Below are positions 52,934 through 64,000 of a DNA stretch of 64,000 bases, piece by piece. The stretch is taken from assembly GCA_029298735.1 (NCBI GenBank), contig JANSLP010000078.1, positions 54,922 through 118,921 on the forward strand, in the 5' to 3' direction. The DNA is from Ophiostoma sp. CBS 140.51 (lineage: Eukaryota > Ascomycota > Sordariomycetes > Ophiostomatales > Ophiostomataceae). Each line of letters opens with the position of its first letter. The stretch's first letter is position 1. The position numbers and the translations under genes are program-made. Under the pieces are notes generated by a model. That model ran no database searches. It was not told the DNA's origin and worked only from the letters and a program-made list of their open reading frames with translations.

Positions 52934-54053
52934 GTCGGTGGTGGTGGTGGTGCAGTTCGTAGAGAGTGGTACTGAGCTGGTCCACCGACCTGATGGAAAA
53001 TAGAGGCATCTCGCATCGCCCTTTTATTGTTCGCGATCTTTCTGGTCTGCCTCTCGCGTTGATGACCGCGGAGGAAGCATACCCTTCTGGCCAACGCGGG
53101 CCATGACCCGGCTACTCTGCTTTCATCCTGCCAGAAACCGTCGAATCGAGCGGTTGTTTGGCTCCATTGTACCCGGGTAGTTAGGAACGGGCTGCTCTCT
53201 GTCGGCTCGCAAATTAACTCTCAAGTCAAAAACGTTGTTTACCCAACTGAGGGGTACGTGAAGCGAGGTATTCTCATAATTGCTGCTTTTACACTGTCTG
53301 CACACGGTGCGGAAGATCATTTGTAGGTGTCGATGTCAGACAGAGCCTCGCGGAGGATCAATTTCCGTCGTTGTCGTTGATGTTTTGTCGAAGGAGTAGA
53401 AGGCAGCCATTTTGGAGAATTGTTGGGAAACGAAATGATCCAGTTGTCGATGCAGGAAGCTGTCACAGGACTCTGTTATGTTTAGATGCATCGCTCTTTC
53501 CGGTATGTTGTAACTCCCGTTACCAGTACCTGTCCGTTCCTTCCCAACCTCTCGCACTGATGTCATGGCAGGCAGCTACGAAACAGAATGCCTCCTCGAT
53601 CGCGTGAACAGCGCCTCAAGGGCACTCGAGTGCCTGAAATGTGCCTGGATTGGTCGCAGCTTCCCCGCAAAAACCAATAATCACAGGCCAAAACCAGCCA
53701 AAACGACTCCCGGTCTGGACCTTCCTTGCAACAGCTAGCAATCGCCGCCAATCGCCAAACACCATTTCATCCCAATCATCTCAAAACAGGACCTGCCCCA
53801 CACACCACATGCACCCACTTTCGCACCTGCCTGACGCAACGCAACGCAACACAAGAAGCAGGAATGACCATCCAACTTTGCGTCCTGTTAGAAAAAGGGG
53901 GGAAGGAAGCCAAGCTTGTCCGTGACGGCATCGCTTCCCATCGTCAAATGCCAATTTCTAAGTTTCTTGGCCTCGCGTCAACTCTTCAATTCGTTTACTT
54001 CGCCAACACCCGCATCCTCATCTTATCTCCACACCTCCCCTAACCCAGCTACG
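52934..54053. other. divergent promoter region
   Basis: 1.1 kb shared by the divergent mannanase and TRP-channel genes. A pyrimidine-rich leader precedes the channel ATG (TCTTATCTCCACACCTCCCC). No gene recognised. Confidence 0.5.
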
Positions 54054-56608
54054 ATGCCCCTACGCGTCAAGTCGCGTCCGCTGCAGCTGGCCGAGGGCAG
54101 CGGCATCCGATCGCCCTCTCCCTCAATTGGCGGTGGTCTTCGTTCAGGAGGTCAACCTGGCGATTTTATGCCCGATATTGGCCTTGACGACAGTTTCCGC
54201 GATGTCATTAAGAAATTGTCGCTATACATCACAGACGCCGTCGTTTTACCCTGCACGTTTGAGCAGCTGCGCACCACCTCGGCCGGTGACCGTCTCCGCA
54301 CTTTGGTCACGCATCTGAGCATCACCTGCGACAATCCGGCCATCGTTAATGCTCTCCTGGCCCTCAAATGGCACTATGGCGCTGCCAGTGGTGACCGCAG
54401 TCTGTGTGAAGCCCGCGCCAACGCCTGCGAGATTGTCGCCTGGCGGTTCCTGACGCACCTCAGCGAGCGCGAGGCGGTTGACTTTTGTCTGTATGAGATT
54501 CCGGGCACGAAGAAGGCGCCCGGAGGTGTTGCTGCTGCATCGGCGGCAGCTATTGCCAACCCAGCACCCGGCCAAGGCAACTCGGCCAACGGCAATGGCA
54601 ACGGCCACGGCGATGAGGAGAATGGCAGCCATGGCGGTGCACTGCCCCGTGTGAGCGGCACAGTCGACGAGTCGTCTCCACTTCTCAGCCGCATGTGGTC
54701 TTCGGCGACCTCCGATCACGACCGGGCCAAGACACGCCGTTCTGGTGGCGCTGGCAACCGCCGGTACCAGCTGCTGCAGTCCATCTCGCGTTTGACGATG
54801 AGCATGCACCGCGGCCACCACGACGATTCAGACTCGGACTGTGACGGCGAAGATGGTGAGCACCACTGCCATGACGACAGCGACGACGACGAAGAAGATC
54901 CGACTGCACCCTTTGTCAACCTCAATGCCCTTGAAATCGCCGCCGTTGCCGATGCCAAGCGGTTTTTGAGCCAGAATGTCGTCCAAAAGATTATTACAGG
55001 TATCTGGAACGGCGACATTGTCTTCTGGGACCGCCTAGAGGTCGGCGCCGTTAAGAAGCCGCGCTTCTACAATCCTCACACCGCCGACCCTTTTGCGCGT
55101 CTGCGTGTTCCCAAGTATCTCAAAATTTACGAGGCCTTGTTCTTCTTGACCTTTTTGGCCATCTTCTACCTGACTCTGCTTGAGCGCAATCCCTTCAAAG
55201 TCGGCCCTGCCGAGGTCCTTTTCTACTTCTTCCTGGCCGCCTTTGCCTACGACGAGCTGAGCGAATGGATTGATGCGGGCTCGCTGTTTTATGTCTACGA
55301 CTTTTGGAACGTTTTTGACCTGATCATGATCTGCATCGGCTTCACATTTGTCATTTTGCGTATGTCTCCCTAATCCACACTTTCTAATTGTCTCATATTA
55401 ACAGTCTAGGCGCCATCGGTCTGTCCCAGCATAGTGCCTACCTTATCGACCTGTCTTTTGACATTCTCTCGCTCGAGGCTCTGTTCATGGTCCCGCGCAT
55501 CAGCTCTATCCTGAGTCTAAGCCCGTATTGGGGCACCCTCATCCCCTGCTTCAAGGAGATGACAAAGGATTTCATCAAGTTCATGGTGCTTGTTGTGATC
55601 ATCTATCTTGGTTTCCTCACAACCTTTTCGTTGCTTGGCCGCACCCTGTTCACTCTGCCTCACATGACCATGGTCCTCACAAAGATCTTTTTCGGCTCCA
55701 GCTACGTTGGATTTGACATTATGGACGATATCGACCCCGTCTTTGGCCCCCCGCTCATGCTTGTCTTTGTCACCCTCAGTTCCATCCTGCTCATGGGTTC
55801 GCTGACGGGTATGCTCAGCAACAGCTTCAGTCGTGTTATGGGCCACGCTCGCGAGGAGTACTTGTACGTCTACTCTATCTATGTCCTGGAAGCTTCTACA
55901 AGCAACCGCCTTACTCACTTCTACCCGCCCTTTAACCTCATCGCCCTCATCATCTTCCGTCCTCTCCGCCTCTTCCTACCCTCGGATCACAAGTTCCGTG
56001 CCGCCCGCATCGCCTTGTTGAAAGTCACTCACCTGCCAATTGTCGGCACCATCCAGCTCTACGAGCTCATCCGCGGCAAAATCCAGGACGCTAGTGATGA
56101 GTACTCGGCCATCCATGGGCCCGGTCGTCAGCAAACACCGGCCTACCTGAGTACGAGCTCGCACCACCATGGTGTTGTCGGTGGCGTTGGTGGCAGCATT
56201 GGTGCTGGCTCGAATGTTGGCGGTGACAGAGGAGGCTCGTCGTCGGCTGCAGCAACGGGAACCCTGGTGACGCCTAAGAAGTCTGTCATCCGCCCGTCGC
56301 TCGGCCAGCGGCCGTCCTCCTCGTCGTTTCGTCAGCACAACACAGCCTCACCAAGCCGGCCGCACAGTACCGAGTTTGTGCCACGCTACACACAGTCTCG
56401 TGAAGGATTGGCTGCAGCGGCAACAATTGCTGCTGCAACGTCTTCTGCCACAACACCGGCTGTCCGCACGCCAGCCGACGAGGACACCGGCATGGATGCA
56501 CCGACGGACGTCGAGGTCCGCATCTCGGAACTGTCGGGCAAGATTGACAAGCTGACGGAGCTCGTTCTACAGATGCAGATGGCGCAGAGTAGCGCGAGCG
56601 CGAAATAG
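54054..56608 (+). CDS. yvc1: fungal TRP (Yvc1/TRPY-type) cation channel, 2 exons
   Basis: Exon 1 is 54054-55359 and exon 2 is 55410-56608; the 50-bp intron (GTATGT...GTCTAG) is phase 1 and gives 834 residues. Using the nearer AG would create a stop, so the second AG is chosen. The N-terminal ~330 residues are cytosolic (linker-helix part plus a loop rich in His and Asp, HRGHHDDSDSD and HHCHDDSDDDEED). TM segments follow from YEALFFLTFLAIFYLTL onward. The pore region is FSLLGRTLF...LTKIFFGSSYVGFDIMDD, followed by the S6 segment LMLVFVTLSSILLMGSLTGMLSNSF. The tail ends in a heptad-like helix (ISELSGKIDKLTELVLQMQ). Yeast Yvc1 releases vacuolar Ca2+ on hyperosmotic shock. Localisation here is inferred from the family. 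Confidence 0.9.
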
Positions 56609-58794
56609 GATGAGCCCATACTCTCTTTATCTGTTTTTTCAAAGCTGCATTTTTTGGTATATACTCAGACTGGCAACAGCGTTCTTTTGATTTTCACTCG
56701 CATTTAGTTTGGACACATAACTCATAGCCAGCGATCTTATTTTGGACTCTAATCAACATCATCGTTACAACACAATCACTCTAGACATTGCGATACTGTT
56801 TAAAAAAGTCCCGTCTCCGCGTTTCAATTATTAAAGGACATAGTCACCGCAAGAAGAAAAAGAAAGGCTTAACGTAGTTACCATCAGGGCCACGCTCTCT
56901 GCCTCTTACCCTTTGCAGTCGGCCTTTTTAAGAGCAGTCATCAGTTGTACGAGACGTCCTTGGTTGAGTTGTAGACTTGGTCATAGGTCGAGCAATTCCG
57001 GTTCCGTTTTTGGGCCCACGAGCAGGCAAATAACTCATAATCACTATCGTCAGTGTGACCGCACTCGTAGCGGACCGGCTTCCAGATTTTTTAGCACATT
57101 GTGTCTGTGTCGATTTGGCGATGTTCTGTCTTTGTGTGTTGATTGTCGCACGTTAGTGATGAGAGGCAAGGTGTGGTGAGATGTTGCAGAAGAAGAAATA
57201 GTTAAAGTAACGAGAGAGAGCAGTCACAGCCCCCTATTTATACTTTAAGCATGTTCGTAAAGGAAAAGCAAGGAGTTTACAGCAATTTTGTTTGACAAGC
57301 AAGGCACAGCAATTCGAAGTTGTCTGGGCCTTTCCACCAAATAGGGCCAGCAACAGCATCACGTGTGCCACCAAAGGAATAGTACGGCTTAACCACTTTC
57401 TCCATCAATGCATTGATCGAACCTATCCAAAATTTGACGTAAAAGAAAGTGAAATACATTGAAATAAGAGAAACGACCTGCATTGGCTATTGATCTTTAT
57501 CTTAATTTGTAACCGGATTTCTTAAGCTCAATAAAAGAAAAGAAGAAAAAAAACAGCAGATAACATTTAGATTTCACTGTCTTCTATTTCATTTATTTAC
57601 TTATCAAAAGTAAGCTCAGTGGCATGAACGTGACTACTGCTTTCCAGAAGTGAGGTAACATTACTACATGCTGGATTTCCTTTCCAATGACTCCAACCAC
57701 AGCCTCTTACAGCAGAGGAAACACGGGAGAGGGCAATGCCGAGGCGATAATAGGGGCGCGTTAAGAAAACCTGGATGGAAGGAGCAAGGCTGGGTAAGTC
57801 ACTTCCCTACCAAGGTGACAGCCAGAACATCACCATTTACGAAGGTAAAAGCTTTAGACAAGAAAGCGAACTCGTGGACAATCTCAAAATAATTCATTAA
57901 AGCTACGGACACAATTTTATTTTCCATCCCATAGTTTTGACGCGACCTTTTACGGCCTCAATTGTGCTGCCTGTTCGGAGCGATACTTATCGAATTCCTA
58001 CGGGATCGGCCGCCAAACGCAGGATCGGGGTACTTTGGGCCCCACCAAAACGCCACCGTGCCCGTTGTACCTCCTCCTCCATGCACGAGACGCACCCCCA
58101 TTGCTCCAGGATGACGCTAAACCCAGTTTGACCTTGTTGCCTTCTGTCCTCGTGGGAAAGCGAGGGAAGCTCCTGCTGTTCTGCCCGCCAAACGTGCCAT
58201 GCCTGCCCCAACCTGTCCGTAATTACCTGCCCAAACTTGGCCCCAAAACGCCCTTTCTCGTCAGCGCCTCTTTCTTTTTCGAGGCTCCCACGGTCCAGCC
58301 ATCCGCGCCCGCCGAACCACAAGAACCACACCTCCTCCACACAAACGTCAACCTCCTCTTCTCGACATCCCACGTTCGACCTCCTGCACCGGCTGCATCG
58401 CATATTGTTGATTGTCGACTTTCTGATTGTCGCCTTGCATCGAGCTCATCGGTGGGCGATTGACTGCAGCGCGGCCCGACTCCCCCTGACGACCCCCTTT
58501 GCGCCCCGCGACGAGACGACTTTGAGGGCATCGACGAATACGACGACATCGACGGCGACCATTACGAGCATCACGAGAACCATCGGAAGCATTACTGCCG
58601 ACGTCACGAATCTCTCTCCGATCTCCTCCCCACTGACTGTGCACAAAAATGCTGCAGCCCTTCCGTCCGCCCGTCTCGACGATCTGATCCGGATAGGAAG
58701 CGGACCTCTGGCGAGTCTCGACTTAATTGACGACGACAGTCTCTCTATTCACCTCCACCTGCCATATACACTCACCCACTCACCCACACCCACT
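56609..58794. other. 2.2-kb intergenic region upstream of sec3
   Basis: It holds the 3' flank of the TRP-channel gene and the promoter and leader of sec3. From 58237 the sec3 frame is already open but contains no ATG. A 68-codon minus-strand frame at 57277-57483 ends in a plausible small-protein sequence (see findings) but is not supported enough to call. Pyrimidine-rich leader near 58740-58795. Confidence 0.45.
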
Positions 58795-61700
58795 ATGGCC
58801 ATGCAGGGCGGCCGCGACATGGGGCGGGCTGAGCGGTTCGAGGACGAGAAACGCCGCATCATCGATAGTTGCTTCAACAAGAAAGACGACGACGGGTCCG
58901 TCATCGAAACTTACATTACACACATCAAGATCCAGGAGTACTCCTCCCACCCAACGAGCCCACCGCCGCCCCAGAACCGCACGCCCAGCTCAGAGAAGCA
59001 CCGTGTCATCATTGTCGCCGTGCGCAAATCAGGCCGCGTCCGCGTGCACAAGTCCAAGGAGAACCCTAACGGCACCTTTTCGATTGGCAAGACATGGGAC
59101 CTCAACGACCTGTCGGCTATTGAGTCCTACACAGCCGCCAATGTCAGCCCAGACTTCCGCGCGTGGGCCGGTAATGTCGGCTTCCTCATCACGCTCGGCA
59201 AGCCCTACTACTGGCAGGCCCAGACCGACAAGGAGAAGCGATTTTTCATTGCGAGTCTCCTCAAGATTTACGGCAAATACTCGGGCGGGAAGGTGCCACT
59301 CCTGACGGGCTTCGACCCGTATGAGCTCGAGCAGATCCAGGGCGGTGCCCAGCAGCGTCGGCCTCCGCCACCAAGCCAGCTCCAGACGGCCACCACATCA
59401 TCCACACCCGCATCGTCCATCTCGACATCAAGACCTCCCTCACAACCTCAAAACAGCCAGAACCAACCATCACAGGCCCCGCCACAGCCGACACCGCCAC
59501 CGCCTTTATCTGCCCGCGAGCCCATGTCTGCCGCCTCGTCCTCGGGCAACTACGGCTCCATGGGCTCGGCCGACTTCCGCAACCAGCGCAGCGCCATGCT
59601 CGCCAATGGCGCTGCTTCGCCCGCAACAAGCATCGATTCTGGACGGTCAGCCAACCAGGCAGCCCTACGGCGACTCGCCGGCAGCAACAAGAGCCAGGAA
59701 TCGGTGGCCGCCTCGATGACTGCCCGTAGCGACGATGGCAACAACAGCCTCCCGCCCCGCTCACGCAACGGACCCATTAACGGCGCGTCCTCTAGTCTGG
59801 CCGACAGCCCCGCAATAGCATCCGACGGAAGCAGCAGCAACAAACCGCCACCCGAACGGAAACGCCCACCGATGGATCCTTCGCGCCCACAAGGTCTCGC
59901 TGACGATGGTCTTGTGCCCGCGCCGCTTATGAGCTCGACGCGGTCGCGCGATGGCGGTCCGATTGGCCCTGGTGGTCCCGGTGGTCCTGGCAGCAACGTC
60001 GTGCCCCCGCCCCGCAGCTCCAACCGCTCCTCGCCCTTCCAAGACGGCTCATCGCCTGCGCGCACAACGGATATGGTCCCACCGCCTCTGCGCAGCCCTA
60101 TGAACGGTTCCTCCTACGGGGCTTCGGCCGCTTCCACCCCACCGACACAACCCCTCCCTCAGCCTCCGCAAGCCGCCGACCTGACTGTTGCCGCCAGAAC
60201 AGCCGCAGTCGCTATGGGCACCACTGCTGTATCGGCAGCAGCATCCCCGACTCCCTCCGCCGCGACAACAGTATCACAACCAGCCGAGTCCGTCCCCGCA
60301 CCGCCGCCGATTCCTGCCGAGCCCGAAGACAACCGCCCTGGCCTGGGCCCCATGATTAAGAAGCGGTCCAAGGGCGACATTGCCAACGCGTTTTGGAAGG
60401 CTGCCACGGCCGCCAATGCGTTCAAGCCGCGCCCTGGTGGAGCTGGTGACCGTCTGCGCCAAGCACAGACTAAGGCAGTCGAGGGCCCCGACGGTATCAC
60501 AGGTGTCGTGCCCGCACCACCGCGGCCCGTCTCTATCGAGAAGCCTAAGGAGCCTGCCCCTCTAGCAGCAGCAGCAACGACGACGACAGCCCCCGAAGTG
60601 CCGCCCAAGACACCCCAGCGGTCCTCTGTGCGGTCGATCCCCGAAGTCAAAATTACCGTCCCCAACTCGAGCCGACCATCCAGCATGCAGTCCTCCACTG
60701 TCAAGGAGGTTACACCTGCCACCAAGCCTGTATCTTCTGCTGCTGCTGCCGCCGCCGCCGCCGCTGCAGACCTGGGCCTGCGCAAGTCGGTGATTGTCGG
60801 CAACGACGCCAAGTACCTCGCTACTCTGGGTGTCGACCCCACCATTATGGACAAGCGCGGCGCCGAGTTTGCCAAGTGGCTCGACTACTTTGGCTGGGTG
60901 CCCGGTGACCACATGCGTTCGGTCAACATGGACGATCTCAAGATTGATCTGGACCGCGAGCTCAACCGCGCCCAGGCGGGCGGCTGGCTGTCGCGTTTCC
61001 AAGAAGAGGACGACCGCGTCGAGGCCATCAAGAAGGGCATCGATGTCGCCATGGACGAGTGCGAAGAGCTCGACAATCTCTTGACTCTGTACAGCGTCGA
61101 ACTGTCCACGCTGTCCGACGACATTGCCTACATTGAGGCCCAAGGTCAGGGTCTGCAGGTCCAGGCCGCGAACCAGAAGCTGCTGCGCAAGGAACTCGAG
61201 TCGCTGCTGGATACGTGCGCCATCACCAACAAGGACCTCGAGGCGCTGCGCATTGCACCACTGGAGACGACCAACGGCATCGAAGAAATTGAGACGGCCC
61301 TCGTCACGCTTTACAAGGCCATGTCCAAGATCGACCCGAAGAAAATGGGCGGTGGCGGCGGTGGAGGTGCCAATGACGCTCTCGCTCAGCTCGAACAAGC
61401 CCTGTCGGGCGACAGCGGCGGTGCCCTCAATACCGATTTCGGCCAGATGCGCGTCGTCCGCGAAAAGAAGGAAATGTACTCGGCGGAGAGTGATACGTTC
61501 ATGCGCCGCCTTGTCATTTTCATGGCTACCGAGTTCGACCAGGCCTTTGCCCAGACCCGCAAAGCCATGGAGGGCGCTCTTGCGAAAAAGGTCGACCCAC
61601 GCAACCACGACGTCGGCCGTGATCTACTGTGGAAGTACAGCCCTCTGATCCTCTATGCGCGCGAGGCCGACTTGGCCAACTGGAATCGCATCATTCAGAT

Positions 61701-63282
61701 TTATGAGGACAAGAGCCACCCCGTCTACAAGTCTGAGTTTAGAGACTTGCTCATGGTCTGGAAAAAGAATGCCCGCAAAGCCTCGAGCGACGACAGCGAG
61801 ATTTTGTTTACGTCTCTCCAAGAGAAGAAGGAAGAGGGTATTGCCACCACGGCGCGCAAGCTCACCGTCAAGCGTAGCCAGACCCTGGCCCGCTCTCTCC
61901 GCTCGCCGCTGGGCGATAACAGCAGCAACAGCGGCAGCGGGAGTGGCAGCGGTAAGGGCGATGGACCTGCCCGTAACCACCTCGAAAAGACCTCAGGTGA
62001 CGGCCGCAACCACCCGTACGAAGTCTTTTCGAGTGTGCTCGACGAACTGCTGCCGCTCGCGCAGATGGAGCAGAACTTTATTATCGACATGTTCCACGCC
62101 ACCACACTGCAGCAGGCCGACTTTACCGATGTCGTGGCCGCATCCCGCCCGGCCGAGCGCCGCGGTGCCGATCTGCGGCGGTACCGGCCTATGGAGCCCG
62201 ACCGGGAGCTGGCGCGTCGCGTCACGCGTGCCATGGAGAACGTCTTTTCGTTCCTCGAGCAGGACCTGCAGCACCTGATTGACTGGGTTCTGTCGACCGA
62301 GGCCCTGCAGGGCATTGGTGTCATGGCCACCCTCGAGCGCAAGATGGCCGAGGTCCAGCAGTCGAACCAGGAGTTCCTAAACAACTTGCTGCAAAAGCTG
62401 CACAGCACCTTGGAGGTCCGCTTCCGCAAGTTTGTCGATGAGCAGATTCGTGCCATTGAAGAAACCAAGGTCAAGATCAAGAAGCGCAAGGGTGTCATTG
62501 GCTTTATGCGCATCTTCCCCATTTTCAGTGCGGCCGTCGAGAACATGCTGGCGGACATTGACCCGAACCTGGCCGTACGCCGCACCGTCGACCACGAGTA
62601 CGACCGTATCTTGCGGTCCATGTTTGACTCCCTCAAGGTCATTGCGCGCGAGAACCCGACCATGACCGTCGCAGCAGCTGGCTCGGCCGACCCCGAAGAC
62701 AAGGAGGCCCTCAACTTCCATATTCTGTTGATTGAAAACATGAACCACTACCTCGAAGACGTCGATAACCCGCGAGGCCTCGCCGTGCTCGACCAGTGGA
62801 AGGAGGCCGCGGCAGCTGAGCTCACTGAGCATATGGGCCTCTACCTCAATGCCGTCATGCGCCGCCCGCTCGGCCGACTCCTCGAACACTTGGAGAACGT
62901 CGAGGCACAGTTGGCCTCGGGCCGATCCGCCTCGGCGGTCGCTAACCAGCCCAGCAACTCCAAGACCATGTTCAATAAGGTGCTGGGTAGCTACGACGCC
63001 AAGGAGGTCCGCAAGGGCATCGAGACCCTGCGCAAGCGTGTCGAGAAGCACTTTAGCAGTGCCGACGACGAGCAGGCGTCTACCCTAGCTACCCTCTCGT
63101 CTTCCTCGCCTACCACCAACAACAGCCTCGTCAACTACGTTGTGCGCGAGTGCGAGGCCTTTTACACCGACGTCGAGAACCGCATCGGCAGCATCACGAC
63201 GAATGTCTACGGCGGCGATGTGCTATACGAGTGGCCGCGGGCCGAGGTGAAGCAGGCGTTTTCCATTTCGGGTGGTCGCTAA
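58795..63282 (+). CDS. sec3: exocyst complex subunit Sec3
   Basis: 1495 residues, single exon, starting at the first in-frame ATG (MAMQGG, in a CACTATGG context). The N-terminal PH domain (about 15-175: DEKRRIIDSCF, ETYITHIKIQEYSS, RVIIVAVRKSGRVRVHKSK, FSIGKTWDLNDLSAIESY and PYYWQAQTDKEKRFFIASLLKIYGKY) binds PI(4,5)P2 and Rho GTPases in yeast. A Pro/Ser/Gln-rich linker of roughly 470 residues follows, with an Ala run. The C-terminal part (about 660-1495) is all-helical: AEFAKWLDYFGWVPGDHMRS, coiled coil AQGQGLQVQAANQKLLRKELESLL, WKYSPLILYAREADLANWNRIIQIYE, NVFSFLEQDLQHLIDWVL, and the final CEAFYTDVENRIGSI. It tethers secretory vesicles at hyphal tips. Family length and order fit; the linker is long but typical of filamentous fungi. 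Confidence 0.95.
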   Translation: MAMQGGRDMGRAERFEDEKRRIIDSCFNKKDDDGSVIETYITHIKIQEYSSHPTSPPPPQNRTPSSEKHRVIIVAVRKSGRVRVHKSKENPNGTFSIGKTWDLNDLSAIESYTAANVSPDFRAWAGNVGFLITLGKPYYWQAQTDKEKRFFIASLLKIYGKYSGGKVPLLTGFDPYELEQIQGGAQQRRPPPPSQLQTATTSSTPASSISTSRPPSQPQNSQNQPSQAPPQPTPPPPLSAREPMSAASSSGNYGSMGSADFRNQRSAMLANGAASPATSIDSGRSANQAALRRLAGSNKSQESVAASMTARSDDGNNSLPPRSRNGPINGASSSLADSPAIASDGSSSNKPPPERKRPPMDPSRPQGLADDGLVPAPLMSSTRSRDGGPIGPGGPGGPGSNVVPPPRSSNRSSPFQDGSSPARTTDMVPPPLRSPMNGSSYGASAASTPPTQPLPQPPQAADLTVAARTAAVAMGTTAVSAAASPTPSAATTVSQPAESVPAPPPIPAEPEDNRPGLGPMIKKRSKGDIANAFWKAATAANAFKPRPGGAGDRLRQAQTKAVEGPDGITGVVPAPPRPVSIEKPKEPAPLAAAATTTTAPEVPPKTPQRSSVRSIPEVKITVPNSSRPSSMQSSTVKEVTPATKPVSSAAAAAAAAAADLGLRKSVIVGNDAKYLATLGVDPTIMDKRGAEFAKWLDYFGWVPGDHMRSVNMDDLKIDLDRELNRAQAGGWLSRFQEEDDRVEAIKKGIDVAMDECEELDNLLTLYSVELSTLSDDIAYIEAQGQGLQVQAANQKLLRKELESLLDTCAITNKDLEALRIAPLETTNGIEEIETALVTLYKAMSKIDPKKMGGGGGGGANDALAQLEQALSGDSGGALNTDFGQMRVVREKKEMYSAESDTFMRRLVIFMATEFDQAFAQTRKAMEGALAKKVDPRNHDVGRDLLWKYSPLILYAREADLANWNRIIQIYEDKSHPVYKSEFRDLLMVWKKNARKASSDDSEILFTSLQEKKEEGIATTARKLTVKRSQTLARSLRSPLGDNSSNSGSGSGSGKGDGPARNHLEKTSGDGRNHPYEVFSSVLDELLPLAQMEQNFIIDMFHATTLQQADFTDVVAASRPAERRGADLRRYRPMEPDRELARRVTRAMENVFSFLEQDLQHLIDWVLSTEALQGIGVMATLERKMAEVQQSNQEFLNNLLQKLHSTLEVRFRKFVDEQIRAIEETKVKIKKRKGVIGFMRIFPIFSAAVENMLADIDPNLAVRRTVDHEYDRILRSMFDSLKVIARENPTMTVAAAGSADPEDKEALNFHILLIENMNHYLEDVDNPRGLAVLDQWKEAAAAELTEHMGLYLNAVMRRPLGRLLEHLENVEAQLASGRSASAVANQPSNSKTMFNKVLGSYDAKEVRKGIETLRKRVEKHFSSADDEQASTLATLSSSSPTTNNSLVNYVVRECEAFYTDVENRIGSITTNVYGGDVLYEWPRAEVKQAFSISGGR

Positions 63283-64000
63283 GTGTGGCCAGGGAATTCA
63301 AGTCTACAGTGAACATATGTGTGGGTAGGGGAAGATGGGTAGGAGGATATCCTTGTGTGCATAGTTTTCATTTCTTTGTTTTTAACCTTTATGTTTACTT
63401 TTCCCTGTGTATGTTGATTCTTTTCTTTTCTTCTTTCTTCCGTTCGTCTTTGTTGCATATCTCTTTACTTTCATATTGGGAAGACGTCACATTCGATCAG
63501 ATGTGATTGTCTGCAAATTCAAACGGCGTTCTTTGTTATTCAGTCTCGTGTCTTTTTCTGTGAACCATCCCATCGTTCAAGTCAGGCACCGCTTGTTCCG
63601 TGATCCGAACGAGGTGTGAAGCAAAAAGAGTCCGCAAATGAAGTGGCCTTCTTCTTCTTTTTGTCCCCCCTCTTCCGAGTGCACTGTATTGTGGCTTGGC
63701 AATGATCCGGAAGAGTGGCGCTTTGAAAGCCTCGTCATACATGTCCCATTTTATCCATCCTTGGAGAAATGCCACCCGTCTTGGCTCCTTAACTGGGGAG
63801 AAGACTTACACGTAAAACATGTAGACAATGCAATTGCCGGCCATTGCCAGTCGAATTCATCCGTAAAGTCTGCTTGGAGATACATGCTCTTTCTGGTTCC
63901 TGAAGTGCTTCTCAAATATGTGTAGGTTTTTTCTACTGTATTCTCGAGGTTTTGAAGAAGAAAAAACATTGATAAAAAAAGCCTGGCAAGAAAAATTGAG
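63283..64000. other. 3' flank of sec3 to window end
   Basis: T-rich sequence (TTTTCTTTTCTTC near 63420) downstream of sec3, then mixed sequence. Two overlapping frames on opposite strands at 63.5-63.9 kb are not supported. No gene recognised before the window ends. Confidence 0.45.

Noticed and set aside
53916..54053. In-frame upstream extension of the TRP-channel gene
   Set aside because: No ATG in the extension; the ATG at 54054 follows a pyrimidine-rich leader and is a normal start.
60562..61608. Long minus-strand frame (348 codons) inside sec3
   Set aside because: It is antisense to a strongly conserved helical part of Sec3; it arises from codon bias (G/C third positions) and has no family resemblance.

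Overview
The window looks like nuclear DNA from a filamentous ascomycete, most likely a Sordariomycete (inference). The support is: short introns of about 50-250 bp (one of 444 bp) with GTAAGT/GTGAGT-type donors, long intergenic regions rich in purine or pyrimidine tracts, and typical fungal families (RTA1 proteins, an eqolisin, a GH5 mannanase, a TRPY channel, Mid2-like wall proteins, Bqt4). No rRNA, tRNA, CRISPR array or intact transposon was recognised.

Left block (1-18.3 kb), conserved housekeeping genes: a DJ-1/PfpI glyoxalase; an S9 prolyl-oligopeptidase-type peptidase; an RTA1 membrane protein; a mitochondrial 3-hydroxyisobutyrate dehydrogenase (valine catabolism); a Bqt4-type inner-nuclear-membrane protein (KilA-N domain plus a C-terminal membrane tail split across the last intron); RhoGDI; and a Ppg1-type PP2A-like phosphatase.

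Middle island (about 18.9-26.3 kb), A/T-rich and accessory: it opens with two decayed reading frames. One is a fragment; the other is broken by a 20-bp tandem duplication and a further frameshift. Then comes a cluster of nine very small paralogous genes, one inverted and eight on the + strand. Their 43-82 residue products all begin Met-Cys and share the spacing C2 ... C13/14-G-H ... C26/27 ... C ... (14-16 residues) ... CxxC, with no signal peptide. One copy has an in-frame TGA with the frame intact beyond it, and one is truncated before the terminal CxxC. I know of no characterised function for this family. It is the best candidate in the window for an undescribed system.

Right block (26.3-64 kb): a secreted glutamic peptidase (eqolisin), a glycine-rich PAN/apple-like single-pass protein, a PQ-loop membrane protein, a Swt21/WRAP53-like WD40 protein, a large uncharacterised protein, a mucin-like single-pass wall protein, a second RTA1 protein, a secreted GH5 endo-mannanase, a Yvc1-type vacuolar TRP channel and the exocyst subunit Sec3. 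Several encode secretory, cell-wall or membrane functions, but nothing suggests a biosynthetic cluster. Gene ends were set by hand-joining exons across GT...AG introns that preserve frame. Transcript ends and promoters are mostly not visible from sequence alone.
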